Shown here: positions 1 through 7,580 of the stretch, piece after piece
Layout: each line of letters opens with the position of its first letter
Position numbering within the stretch: the stretch's first letter is position 1
From: Chloroflexota bacterium
Lineage (GTDB): Bacteria > Chloroflexota > Anaerolineae > Anaerolineales > Villigracilaceae
NCBI GenBank assembly: GCA_016234555.1
Contig: JACRBJ010000006.1
Span: forward strand, 62,001 to 126,000
Direction of reading: 5' to 3'
Length of the DNA: 64,000 nt
Position numbers and translations under genes: made by a program
The notes under the pieces: model-generated
Told to the model about the DNA's origin: nothing
The model's input: the letters and a program-made list of their open reading frames with translations, nothing else
The model's database searches: none

Positions 1-516
1 ATCGGGACCCTTGCTTGCATCCTGGCAGCCGAGGTCGGTTGCGGTGGGATCGACAGAGAGCACACCCTTTACGAAGGGATCGGTACGACCAGACTTGACT
101 TCGGTGTGGTTCGGCCAGCCCAACTGCACCATGACAATGGGTTTGTCGGGGTGAGCGGCTTTCCATTGTGTGGCCATTTCTGCGCCCATGGCGAAGGAAA
201 TGCCAGCCTCGTCGCTGCGGGCAACCGGAATACCACTGTCGCCCAGCGGACTGAAGAACGAGGTCAGGATGATGCCCTTGTCAAGCTCTTCGAGCACGGC
301 GGGTTTCACAGCATCATAGTCCCAGATATGCAGGGTCGCGGCGTCCATGCCTTGAGCCATGATCTGGTCAACGTTCTGGGTCATGACTGCACTGTCGGAT
401 TTGCCATCGAACACGAATACTTCGACGCCGTATTTTTCCTTGGCGTATTTCTGCGCCTCGGTGGCTTGGGCTTGATGGAATACATTGCTCAGGTCTGATA
501 CGAAGAACGCAATCTT
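1..516 (-). repeat. Second copy of the sugar-binding domain repeat (partner 985-1500)
   Basis: Nucleotides 1-516 match 985-1500 at a constant offset of 984 with only scattered substitutions, many clustered around 265-295 against 1250-1280. The repeat codes for the sugar-binding domain in the same frame. A third, more diverged copy lies in the next gene at about 2750-3690. Low divergence implies recent in-frame duplication or continuing gene conversion. Confidence 0.9.
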
Positions 517-1617
517 CTTAACTTCCTTGGCTTCCGGGGCTGCAGCAGCGGCTGGAGCTTCAGGCGCCGTGACGTTGGTTCCGAACTGGTCATTCAACCA
601 TTTGGCAGCATCGGCGGCCGGCATGGTCCAGAAGGAGACGTTGTAGGCTTTGTAGAAGAACTCTTCCGCGGGCTGCGAAGTGGGCTTCACTTTACCGGCC
701 TTGACATCCATGATGAGGTCGATGCGGCCGTGGGAGGTCTCGATTGGGGGAAGACCCATGGAGAGCTTCAGCGAGCTGTTCGGGTCGTAGACGCTCTTCA
801 TTTCAACTTCGTCGAAGTCCACGCTGGCGACGATTTCGGTCAACGGCTTGCCGTTGTCCATCTTGCCTCGTCCTGCCTGTTCCAAGGCAGCCATCGTGCC
901 AACGGTCAGGTTGGAGGCTTCGGAGTAGATCAGGTTGACTTCGGGGTGGGTGGTCATGAGGTCGGTGATGATTTGCTTGGCGGCATCGGGACCCTTGCTC
1001 GCATCCTGGCAGCCGAGGTCGGTTGCGGTGGGATCGACAGAGAGCACACCCTTCACGAAGGGATCGGTACGACCAGACTTGACTTCGGTGTGGTTCGGCC
1101 AACCCAACTGCACCATGACAATGGGTTTGTCGGGGTGAGCGGCTTTCCATTGTGTGGCCATTTCTGCGCCCATGGCGAAGGAAATGCCAGCCTCGTCGCT
1201 GCGGGCAACCGGAATACCACTATCGCCCAGCGGACTGAAGAATGAGGTCAGGATGATATTCTTGCCGAGAGCTTCCTGCACAGCAGGCTTCACAGCATCA
1301 TAGTCCCAGATATGCAGGGTCGCGGCGTCCATGCCTTGAGCCATGATCTGGTCAACATTCTGGGTCATGACTGCACTGTCAGATTTGCCATCGAACACGT
1401 ACACCTCAGCGCCGTATTTTTCCTTGGCGTATTTCTGCGCCTCGGTGGCTTGGGCTTGATGGAATACATTGCTCAGGTCTGATACGAAGAACGCAATCTT
1501 CATGGGCTTCTCAGCAGCGGGGGCTTCAGCGGCTGGGGTGGAGGCGCCGCCGCAGGCTGACAGAATCATGCTGGCGAGTACGAGCACAGCCATTAGAACG
1601 AATAGATTCTTTTTCAT
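1..1617 (-). CDS. Tandem sugar-binding lipoprotein (two fused periplasmic binding domains), C-terminus outside window
   Basis: Type 1 periplasmic binding protein (RbsB-like, Peripla_BP_4) for an ABC sugar importer. From the ATG at 1617 it opens with a lipoprotein signal peptide ending LSACGG, then a full binding domain starting KIAFFVSDLSNVFHQ (about residues 39-350). After an Ala/Pro/Glu-rich linker (plus 517-590) a second copy begins with the same KIAFFVSDLSNVFHQ motif and runs off the left edge. I followed the frame across the junction: it is open throughout, so this is one polypeptide, not two genes. The two domains are almost identical at DNA level with a constant offset of 984 bp (328 codons). 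Normal family members have one domain. The RBS is gaggaga. It lies downstream of the SMP-30 fusion gene and probably shares its importer, which would be left of the window. The missing C-terminus could hold another domain. Confidence 0.85.
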   Translation of the reverse strand, partial: MKKNLFVLMAVLVLASMILSACGGASTPAAEAPAAEKPMKIAFFVSDLSNVFHQAQATEAQKYAKEKYGAEVYVFDGKSDSAVMTQNVDQIMAQGMDAATLHIWDYDAVKPAVQEALGKNIILTSFFSPLGDSGIPVARSDEAGISFAMGAEMATQWKAAHPDKPIVMVQLGWPNHTEVKSGRTDPFVKGVLSVDPTATDLGCQDASKGPDAAKQIITDLMTTHPEVNLIYSEASNLTVGTMAALEQAGRGKMDNGKPLTEIVASVDFDEVEMKSVYDPNSSLKLSMGLPPIETSHGRIDLIMDVKAGKVKPTSQPAEEFFYKAYNVSFWTMPAADAAKWLNDQFGTNVTAPEAPAAAAAPEAKEVKKIAFFVSDLSNVFHQAQATEAQKYAKEKYGVEVFVFDGKSDSAVMTQNVDQIMAQGMDAATLHIWDYDAVKPAVLEELDKGIILTSFFSPLGDSGIPVARSDEAGISFAMGAEMATQWKAAHPDKPIVMVQLGWPNHTEVKSGRTDPFVKGVLSVDPTATDLGCQDASKGPD

Positions 1618-1840
1618 TTTATTTTTCTCCTCAATATGTTTAGCATAAGGAAACGCTTGGCTTCGTTGCACCAATTTTTGATGTATCGGTACAACACGAT
1701 TTCTGCTTGATTAAATTATCAGGACCTGCCACCTCCTTGTCCGAGAGTTTTGTTTTGCCTGGACCGGCGATTGTGACCTCGCGCCAACCATGTTTTGCAA
1801 ACCTCCGGACGTTTTTTCAGAAATTTTCATCTGGCGTCGT
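1618..1840 (-). promoter_or_regulatory. Leader of the tandem binding protein, similar to the leader at 3806-4023
   Basis: This 223-bp gap has no ORF of note. It shares spaced blocks with the leader of the neighbouring paralogue: the RBS region ttctcctca, a cgttgca block, an acaacac-like block, and cctgccacctccttg at 1725-1739 (3912-3926 in the other), which sits 108-109 bp upstream of both start codons. The duplication therefore included the 5' region. Read on the minus strand the last block contains AAGGAGGTGG, a long Shine-Dalgarno-like string far from any start codon. Confidence 0.5.
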
Positions 1841-3805
1841 TCAGTCGAGCAGGACTTCTACAATTCTGAACGGCTTGGTGGCATCCGGACCGGCGTTGGT
1901 CGGGTCCCAGAAATGATCGCCCTGGTTCTCCACCACCCAGGCGCTTCCATCGTAATACGCAAACGTCGCAACACCGTCGAGTCCTGCCTCGATCCTTCTG
2001 ACTTCCCCTTTGTCGCCGTCCAAAGTGATGACAGCCACTGCGCCTGCGCCACCTTCAACAGTCACCAGGGTGTTGGGTCCGATGAGTTTAAGTCCATCGG
2101 GGCGCCTTAACTCTTGTGACGTTTCAATCAGCGTCACTGCGCCCGCGCTTCCATCCGCCTCAACCACAACCCGGAACAATTTGCCGAGTCTCTGGTTTAA
2201 CACATAGATCACGCCGTTAGCCTGGTCGAAATCAAGACCGTTAAGACTCCACTGCTCGGCGCCGAACTGCGGATCGTTGATCCACTCTTCCAACGCCTTG
2301 CTTCCAGCCGTCAAGCGCAAAATACGCGGCGTCCACGAGTCGGTGGCATACACGTTGCCTTCGGCATCGACGGTCAGATCGTTGCAAAAGCCGCCGCCGG
2401 GAAAGTCATAGCTACCCTTGACAGCCCCGGTCTTCAAGTCAAAGGCTTTGACTCCCACCGGTGCGGTGCCTTTGAGCTTGCTGTTGCCAGCATCGGAAGA
2501 ACATGCCCACAGCGTATTGCTTGCCTCGTCTGCGTAAAGACCGAGCACCGAAACCAGCCCGTTCTCTCCCGCCGCGATAAAAGGCTCCGCCTCGTCAGAG
2601 CCGGGCGCTGCCTTCACGATGGTGCCTTCTTCCATGCTGCCGGCATAGAACGTGCCATCCGATGTAACCGTTACGCCTTCGCCGAAGAAGCGGTCGCCCG
2701 GCATTACGATTTCACGGGCGGCGGGGGCTTCGACAACAGCAGGAGCTTCAGGCGCAGAAACATTGGTTCCGAATTGATCGTTCAGCCATTTGGCGGCATC
2801 AGCACCAGGCATGGTCCAGAAGGAGATAGTGTAGGCTTTGTAGAAGAATTCCTCGGCGGGTTGCGAGGTGGGCTTCACCTTGCCGGCTTTGACATCCATG
2901 ATGAGGTCAATGCGACCGCGGGCGGTTTCGACCGGGGGCAGACCCATGGAGAGTTTCAGCGAGCTGTTCGGGTCGTACACACTCTTCATTTCAACTTCAT
3001 CGAAGTCCACACTGGCGACGATTTCGGTCAACGGCTTGCCATTGTCCATCTTGCCACGTCCAGCCTGTTCCAACGCTGCCATCGTGCCAATGGTCAGGTT
3101 CGAGGCTTCGGAGTAGATCAGGTTGACTTCGGGGTGGGTGGTCATCAGGTCAGTGATGATCTGCTTGGCGGCATCGGGACCCTTGCTCGCATCCTGGCAG
3201 CCCAGGTCGGTGGCGTCAGGGTCGACGGAGAGCACGCCCTTCACGAAGGGATCGGTACGACCGGACTTGACTTCGGTGTGGTTGGGCCAGCCCAATTGCA
3301 CCATCACGATGGGTTTGTCGGGGTGGGCTTCCTTCCACTGCTTCGCCATTTCAACGCCCATGGCGAACGAAACGCCTGCCTCGTCGCTGCGGGCGGTGGG
3401 GATGCCGGTATCAGCCAGCGGGCTGAAGAACGAGGTCATGATGATGCCCTTGTCGAGCGCAGCCTGGACGCCGGGCTTGGCAGCTTCGGCATCCCAGATG
3501 TGCAGGGTGGCGGCATCCATGCCCTGAGCCACGACCTGGTCGACGTTCTGGGTCATGACGGCGCCGTCGGATTTGCCGTCGAAGATGAACACTTCAGCGC
3601 CATACTTTTCCTTGGCGTACTTCTGCGCCTCAGTGGCTTGCATTTGGTGGAAGACGTTGCTCATGTCAGAGACGAAGAACGCGATCTTCATGGGCTTCTC
3701 AGCCGCGGGCGCTTCGGCAGCCGGGGTGGAGGCGCCGCCGCAGGCGGACAGGATCATGCTGGCGAGTACGAGCACAGCCATTAGAACAAACAGATTCTTT
3801 TTCAT
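1841..3805 (-). CDS. Sugar-binding lipoprotein fused to SMP-30/gluconolactonase beta-propeller
   Basis: 654 aa. Residues 1-38 are a lipoprotein signal ending LSACGG. Residues about 39-350 are an RbsB-type binding domain very close to those of the downstream gene. After an Ala/Pro linker, residues about 365-654 resemble SMP-30/gluconolactonase propellers, including FFGEGVTV (GEG glutamate), FCNDLTVDAEGNVYATD (Asn-Asp) and RRPDGLKL (PDG aspartate), which correspond to the usual metal and active-site positions. SMP-30 enzymes hydrolyse aldonolactones such as gulonolactone. Fusion to an exported binding domain implies lactone recognition or hydrolysis at the outer membrane face. RBS aggagaaag precedes ATG 3805. 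It is 218 bp after the SDR gene and probably belongs to the BMC transcription unit or has its own promoter. Lactonase activity is inferred. Confidence 0.82.
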   Translation of the reverse strand: MKKNLFVLMAVLVLASMILSACGGASTPAAEAPAAEKPMKIAFFVSDMSNVFHQMQATEAQKYAKEKYGAEVFIFDGKSDGAVMTQNVDQVVAQGMDAATLHIWDAEAAKPGVQAALDKGIIMTSFFSPLADTGIPTARSDEAGVSFAMGVEMAKQWKEAHPDKPIVMVQLGWPNHTEVKSGRTDPFVKGVLSVDPDATDLGCQDASKGPDAAKQIITDLMTTHPEVNLIYSEASNLTIGTMAALEQAGRGKMDNGKPLTEIVASVDFDEVEMKSVYDPNSSLKLSMGLPPVETARGRIDLIMDVKAGKVKPTSQPAEEFFYKAYTISFWTMPGADAAKWLNDQFGTNVSAPEAPAVVEAPAAREIVMPGDRFFGEGVTVTSDGTFYAGSMEEGTIVKAAPGSDEAEPFIAAGENGLVSVLGLYADEASNTLWACSSDAGNSKLKGTAPVGVKAFDLKTGAVKGSYDFPGGGFCNDLTVDAEGNVYATDSWTPRILRLTAGSKALEEWINDPQFGAEQWSLNGLDFDQANGVIYVLNQRLGKLFRVVVEADGSAGAVTLIETSQELRRPDGLKLIGPNTLVTVEGGAGAVAVITLDGDKGEVRRIEAGLDGVATFAYYDGSAWVVENQGDHFWDPTNAGPDATKPFRIVEVLLD

Positions 3806-4023
3806 TTATCTTTCTCCTCAGGTAGAATTTCAAAAGAAACACCAGGGCGTTGCATCAACTCCCAAAGGGAAATTGGCGCAACACAGATTCTGTTTTGCTA
3901 AAATTTCGAGTCCTGCCACCTCCTTGCACCCGCGAGACCGTTCCACCAAGGCCAACGCCTGCCCTCTCTATCCAGGTCAACCCACGCAAAACCCCTCCGG
4001 GACTCAAATTTTTTTCAATTCAC
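3806..4023 (-). promoter_or_regulatory. Leader of the binding-protein/SMP-30 fusion gene
   Basis: A 218-bp gap between the SDR stop and the lipoprotein start. It carries the cctgccacctccttg block (3912-3926) and a GTTGC/GCAAC inverted repeat (around 3848-3883) shared with the leader at 1618-1840. A short GC-rich inverted repeat followed by T residues near 3985-4005 could be a weak terminator for the upstream operon. Confidence 0.4.
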
Positions 4024-4773
4024 CTAGTACCCGCTTACATCCTGAGCCAGCCCGTATAACACTAATTCAGTCACACATCCGCCTTTTGTAAGCGCGCAGG
4101 TTTGATACACCATGTCGGCAAAATGTTCGGGACGCACGGCAAGTTCCTCGTCCCATTCGAACTTGTTGACGCCCGCCGCGGCAGCCTGGAAGCCGGTATT
4201 GGATCCGCCCGGCACAAGGAGCATGACTGCGATGCCGTGCGGACGTAATTCCGTATAAAGGCATCTTGTGAAGGCGTTGACGGCGGCTTTGGCTGCGGAA
4301 TACACCGACCAACCCGGCCATGAACGACGGTCACAGGCGCTGGATACGTTGATGATCTTGCCGAAGCCCTGCTTCTTGAACTGCGGCGTGAAAGTACGGC
4401 AGCTCATGATGGCGCTGGTGAGGTTCAAGTCGATGATGCGGCGGTTGATCTCGTCGTCCATCTCTTCGATGGGAGCCACTTTTAGTGCGCCGCCCGCATA
4501 GTTGATGAGGAAATCGACTTTGCCGAAGTTGTCCATCGTTTCCTTGAAGACACGCGTGAAGGTCTCTGCCTTGGTCACGTCAGCCGCAATGGCAACGACC
4601 TTGGAGCCGAACGCCTTGCAGGCGTCAGCCGTGGCTTGAAGAGCCTGCTCGTTGTAATCGATCAGGACAAGGTTGACCTGGTCGAGTTTCGCGAACAGCT
4701 CCGCCGTGGCTTTCCCGAATCCAGACCCGACCCCTGAGATAACCGCTACTTTTCCTTTTAGAGACTCAGTCAT
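4024..4773 (-). CDS. Short-chain dehydrogenase/reductase (SDR)
   Basis: 249 aa classical SDR. It shows the Rossmann glycine motif SGVGSGFG (residues 15-22), an NAG-like motif altered to NYAG, the catalytic Ser in NVSSACD, and YSAAK carrying the catalytic Tyr and Lys. It should interconvert an alcohol or hydroxy-acid with a carbonyl using NAD(P)H. Strong RBS AAGGAG lies 8 bp before ATG 4773. It follows the PanB-like gene by 24 bp and is the last gene of the compact BMC operon, so it may recycle cofactor or act on the product of the lyase or decarboxylase. No obvious targeting peptide, so it may stay cytosolic. The substrate cannot be read from sequence. Confidence 0.85.
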   Translation of the reverse strand: MTESLKGKVAVISGVGSGFGKATAELFAKLDQVNLVLIDYNEQALQATADACKAFGSKVVAIAADVTKAETFTRVFKETMDNFGKVDFLINYAGGALKVAPIEEMDDEINRRIIDLNLTSAIMSCRTFTPQFKKQGFGKIINVSSACDRRSWPGWSVYSAAKAAVNAFTRCLYTELRPHGIAVMLLVPGGSNTGFQAAAAGVNKFEWDEELAVRPEHFADMVYQTCALTKGGCVTELVLYGLAQDVSGY

Positions 4774-4797
4774 ATTCGTATCTCCTTCTTTAGTGGT

Positions 4798-5661
4798 TTA
4801 TTGTGTTGCTTTGTTTCGCAACTGGGTCAGCAACTTGCCCAGTTCTTCGTCATCGATTGCATAACAGTGTTCCTGACTTGGAAACTGTCCCCGTTCCACT
4901 TCGGTTCTAAATTGCGTCAAGGCGGTAACAATAATTTGAGTCAAATCCAAATACACTTTGAGAAACTTCGGCGACATTTCCTTGAACATCCCCAGCATGT
5001 CTTGTGTGACCAATGCCTGACCATCGCAATCGGGACCCGCACCGATGCCAATGGTCGGAATTTCCAGGCTGCGGGTGATGATCTGTCCGAGGCGGTCCGG
5101 GATGCACTCCAGAATCAAGGCGAAGGCTCCCGCGTTTGCGAGCGCCACCGCATCCGCCACGGCTGTGGCTGCGCTGGCGGCTGTCCGCCCCTGGATTTGA
5201 ATCGTCCCGCTGCGGACGATCTTCTGCTTGGTGATTCCCAGGTGCCCCATCACCGGAACGCCCGCGTGAACCAATGCCTTCAACTTGGGTGCATCGGCGG
5301 CGGCGGCTTCCATGTGGATACCATCGGCGTGACCTTCCTTCATTAATCGCACGCCGGTGGCGACCGCCTGCTCGACGGTTTCGTAGGAGCCGAAGGGAAG
5401 TGTGGTCACAACCATCGCGCGGCTCGCTCCACGTGCAACCGCCTGCGTGTGATAGATCATCTCTTCCACGCTGACTGACACTGCTTCAGGACGTCCCAGC
5501 CCCACCGTGCCAACGGCATCGCTGACCAGCACCATATCCACTCCGGCGTCATTAATAAATTTCGCCATTGGAAAATCGTAGGCTGTCAGCAGCGTGATCT
5601 TCTCGCCGCTGCGCTTTTTCCGCTGCAACCGCGAGACTGTCATCTTGGCCGGCTCACTCAT
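4798..5661 (-). CDS. Divergent PanB-like (ketopantoate hydroxymethyltransferase family) enzyme in BMC operon
   Basis: 287 aa, full-length for PanB (PEP-mutase/isocitrate-lyase-type barrel). PanB transfers a hydroxymethyl group from 5,10-methylene-THF to 2-oxoisovalerate. Family signatures kept: LLTAYDFPMAK, GHLG, LECIP, PTIGIGAG. By alignment with E. coli PanB from memory, Asp48 (Ec D45), Glu118 (E114) and Glu185 (E181) are kept, but the Mg ligand D84 is Thr87, the substrate lysine K112 is His116, and Ser46 is Ala49. No panC or panD is nearby. It sits 12 bp after a BMC-H gene and 24 bp before the SDR. The changed site and the shell context suggest a lyase or aldolase on a different 2-oxo acid. 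Ordinary PanB remains possible. Confidence 0.75.
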   Translation of the reverse strand: MSEPAKMTVSRLQRKKRSGEKITLLTAYDFPMAKFINDAGVDMVLVSDAVGTVGLGRPEAVSVSVEEMIYHTQAVARGASRAMVVTTLPFGSYETVEQAVATGVRLMKEGHADGIHMEAAAADAPKLKALVHAGVPVMGHLGITKQKIVRSGTIQIQGRTAASAATAVADAVALANAGAFALILECIPDRLGQIITRSLEIPTIGIGAGPDCDGQALVTQDMLGMFKEMSPKFLKVYLDLTQIIVTALTQFRTEVERGQFPSQEHCYAIDDEELGKLLTQLRNKATQ

Positions 5662-5673
5662 TCCCGGCCGCCT

Positions 5674-5979
5674 TTACTTTGCCGCGGAGGGCAAAAGGGT
5701 CTCGAGTTCCATGTGCGGGCCGGGGATCATGCGGACGGAAACCACATCGCCGACACGTCCCGCCGCTTCACGACCAGCCGCCAGCGCGGTCTTGACTGCG
5801 CCCACGTCGCCGCGAACCATCACGGTCACATAACCACCGCCGATCTTGCGCTTCGCAAGCAGGGTCACATTGGCGGCTTTCACCATCGCGTCGGCGGCTT
5901 CGATGCTTGCCACCAGCCCGCGGGTTTCGATCATTCCCAATGCCTGGGTTCCAATTACTTCGACTGTATCTTGAGCCAT
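5674..5979 (-). CDS. BMC-H shell protein (KIGGG pore)
   Basis: 101 aa single BMC domain (Pfam BMC). These proteins form hexagonal tiles that make up the facets of a microcompartment; metabolites cross through the central pore. It shows the hallmark [20 protein letters not shown] start and the pore loop KIGGGY. The short C-terminal tail ends LLPSAAK. It is separated by 16 bp from the BMC-P gene upstream and 12 bp from the PanB-like gene downstream. The pore lysine contrasts with the acidic residue in the second BMC-H of this operon. Confidence 0.95.
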   Translation of the reverse strand: MAQDTVEVIGTQALGMIETRGLVASIEAADAMVKAANVTLLAKRKIGGGYVTVMVRGDVGAVKTALAAGREAAGRVGDVVSVRMIPGPHMELETLLPSAAK

Positions 5980-5995
5980 ATCACCTGTCTCCTGA

Positions 5996-6286
5996 TTAAC
6001 TTTTTGTGTATGTCATCTTGCCGTTGTGACGCAGGGAGTCGAGGATTCCCACGATTACCGCGTCCACCGGGCGGTTGGCATCGCCAGCCGCGACACGCGC
6101 CGAGCTGCCTTCCGCGATCATGACCAATTCACCTTCGCCGGCGCCGACCATATCCAGCGCCACGAATGGAATTCCCTGTTCCTTGCCCGCCGAGTCGGTT
6201 GCCGACACGAGCAGACACTTGCCGCCTTCGAGCCTTCGGTCTTTGACTGTGGCGACTGCCACGCCCACTACTTTTGCGATTCGCAT
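5996..6286 (-). CDS. BMC-P vertex protein (EutN/CcmL family)
   Basis: 96 aa, typical for EutN/CcmL pentamers that cap the vertices of a microcompartment shell. Diagnostic features are the N-terminal [16 protein letters not shown] strand, the [20 protein letters not shown] core and the [11 protein letters not shown]-terminal strand. It starts 1 bp after the stop of the upstream small gene. It is the only BMC-P in the operon, which together with BMC-H and BMC-T gives the minimal set for a closed shell. Confidence 0.95.
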   Translation of the reverse strand: MRIAKVVGVAVATVKDRRLEGGKCLLVSATDSAGKEQGIPFVALDMVGAGEGELVMIAEGSSARVAAGDANRPVDAVIVGILDSLRHNGKMTYTKS

Positions 6287-6287
6287 C

Positions 6288-6623
6288 CTAGCCTCCTCGC
6301 TTCTTCAACGCGCTTACCGCTTCCACGAGTTGATCCACCACGGGACCGCCGCTCGCGGCGGATTGCCCACGACTGGCATTTGCGGACAACGGTCCATGCT
6401 GGCAGCCGCGCGGTTTGGCTGGCAGAGTCTCGCTCTTTGCTGGGGCAGCCGCCACGGCAGCTTTACTAGCTGACGCAGTTCCCGCTGTCACCAGGGCAAT
6501 GCCCAATTCCTCAGCCCGTTCGCGAGCCGCATCGGTCAGCATCACGCCGGGACCAATTTCCAACTGCCGAACGCCGCTGGCAGCCAGATCCTCAATATCA
6601 TTTCCCGTGTAGAAGGTCCGCAT
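6288..6623 (-). CDS. Small BMC-associated protein with EutQ-like N-terminus and encapsulation-peptide-like tail
   Basis: 111 aa in three parts. Residues 1-46 (FYTGNDIEDLAASGVRQLEI, then MLTDAARERAEELGIAL) resemble the N-terminal motif of EutQ-type BMC proteins (ITANDIRAA... TPEAREVAELLGF). Residues about 47-92 are an Ala/Pro/Ser-rich low-complexity linker. The last 17 residues, VVDQLVEAVSALKKRGG, form an amphipathic helix of the kind that targets cargo to shells. No catalytic domain is visible, so I infer an adaptor or scaffold that tethers something to the shell. It starts 2 bp after the BMC-T stop and ends 1 bp before BMC-P. Function is not known. Confidence 0.75.
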   Translation of the reverse strand: MRTFYTGNDIEDLAASGVRQLEIGPGVMLTDAARERAEELGIALVTAGTASASKAAVAAAPAKSETLPAKPRGCQHGPLSANASRGQSAASGGPVVDQLVEAVSALKKRGG

Positions 6624-6625
6624 GA

Positions 6626-7249
6626 CTAGCTACCCTTCGGCTTTCGACCAGGTAACGCTTCGATTGCCTTCACAGCCGCATCGCGCGCCTGGCGCACTTC
6701 GGCATCCGTGCCGGAGAAGTACAATCTTCCCGAGCGGCCACGCGGGGTGTAATTCACGAGTGTGATGTTGGCTGCTTTTTCGGCTTCGTTTGCCGCGAGG
6801 ACGATGTAAGCCGCTGGCATGACTTCCAGCACGCACAGGGTTTGACCTGCGAGCAGCAATCCGCCGAACGAAGTACGGTTGATCAACTGCGCCTGAAAGG
6901 GATCGACGTTTGGGATCAACAGCGAGGATAAAATCTCGGGCTTCAAACGGTCGTTCTCGGTCAAGCCCAAAGCTTCAAGAGCACGCCGCCCGGCTTCCAA
7001 CACTGACTCCTGATGGCGCGAGTGGATTTCCAGCGAACCGTATTCGCGTTCCACTGCTAGCGCGCCGGCGCGTACGTCGGTGGTCTTGAGGGCGATATCC
7101 ATGACTTTGTAGATATCCGATGCGGGCGCGGTCTCGATGTAGATTTCCGCCATGCCTTCCACCGGGATTTCGCCTTGCATGGTCTTGCCAGTCAGCGCGC
7201 CGTATTGGGGCTGCATCTGGTCGATGAGTAGGTATGTTCGTATTTGCAT
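6626..7249 (-). CDS. BMC-T-like tandem-domain shell protein
   Basis: 207 aa from ATG 7249, chosen because GGGAGG lies just upstream; a longer reading to 7321 would overlap the upstream shell gene. Two BMC-like segments are visible: residues about 30-95 (AEIYIETAPASDIYKVMDIA, AGALAVEREYGSLEIHS) and about 125-200 (FGGLLLAGQTLCVLEVMPA, YIVLAANEAEKAANITLVNY, GRLYFSGTDAEVRQA). Tandem BMC proteins form trimers with larger, often gated pores. Permuted EutL/CcmP-like forms are an alternative to PduB/PduT-like ones. It is 16 bp after the upstream BMC-H. Confidence 0.85.
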   Translation of the reverse strand: MQIRTYLLIDQMQPQYGALTGKTMQGEIPVEGMAEIYIETAPASDIYKVMDIALKTTDVRAGALAVEREYGSLEIHSRHQESVLEAGRRALEALGLTENDRLKPEILSSLLIPNVDPFQAQLINRTSFGGLLLAGQTLCVLEVMPAAYIVLAANEAEKAANITLVNYTPRGRSGRLYFSGTDAEVRQARDAAVKAIEALPGRKPKGS

Positions 7250-7265
7250 CGCGGTTTCCTCCCGT

Positions 7266-7565
7266 CTATTTGGCTGAACCCTGCGGGAGCAGCGGTTCGA
7301 TTGCCGCCTGAGGGCGGGCAATCACATGCACTGCCACCAGTTCCCCTGCGCGTTTGGCTGCCGCGGCACCAGCGTCCACCGCGGAACGAACCGCGCCAAT
7401 TTCACCCCGCACAAAGATTGTGGTGTAGCCCCCGCCAATATCCTCCTGCCCCGTCAGGGTCACATGCGCTGTTTTCAACATCGCATCTGCCGCCTCGATC
7501 GAGGCTACCAGTCCCCTTGTTTCGACCATGCCCAAAGCTGTCATTTGCAGATTTGTCGTAGCCAT
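7266..7565 (-). CDS. BMC-H shell protein (EDIGGG pore)
   Basis: 99 aa single BMC domain closely related to the protein at 5674-5979 (shared [15 protein letters not shown]). Its pore loop reads QEDIGGGY, placing acidic residues next to the pore where the other paralogue has a lysine. Two BMC-H types with opposite pore charge would let the shell pass different metabolites. It starts 15 bp after the decarboxylase-like gene; an aggaggt RBS is present. Confidence 0.95.
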   Translation of the reverse strand: MATTNLQMTALGMVETRGLVASIEAADAMLKTAHVTLTGQEDIGGGYTTIFVRGEIGAVRSAVDAGAAAAKRAGELVAVHVIARPQAAIEPLLPQGSAK

Positions 7566-7580
7566 ATTCGTTCATACCTC

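Noticed and set aside
2774..3784. 336-codon open frame on the plus strand opposite the SMP-30 fusion gene
   Set aside because: Antisense shadow of the sugar-binding domain; no RBS, and the same frame recurs opposite the other domain copies. The minus reading has a signal peptide, domain motifs and RBS.
4798..5661. Plain pantothenate-synthesis panB
   Set aside because: Not fully excluded, but key residues differ, no panC/panD is near, and it lies inside a BMC operon; a gene symbol was withheld.
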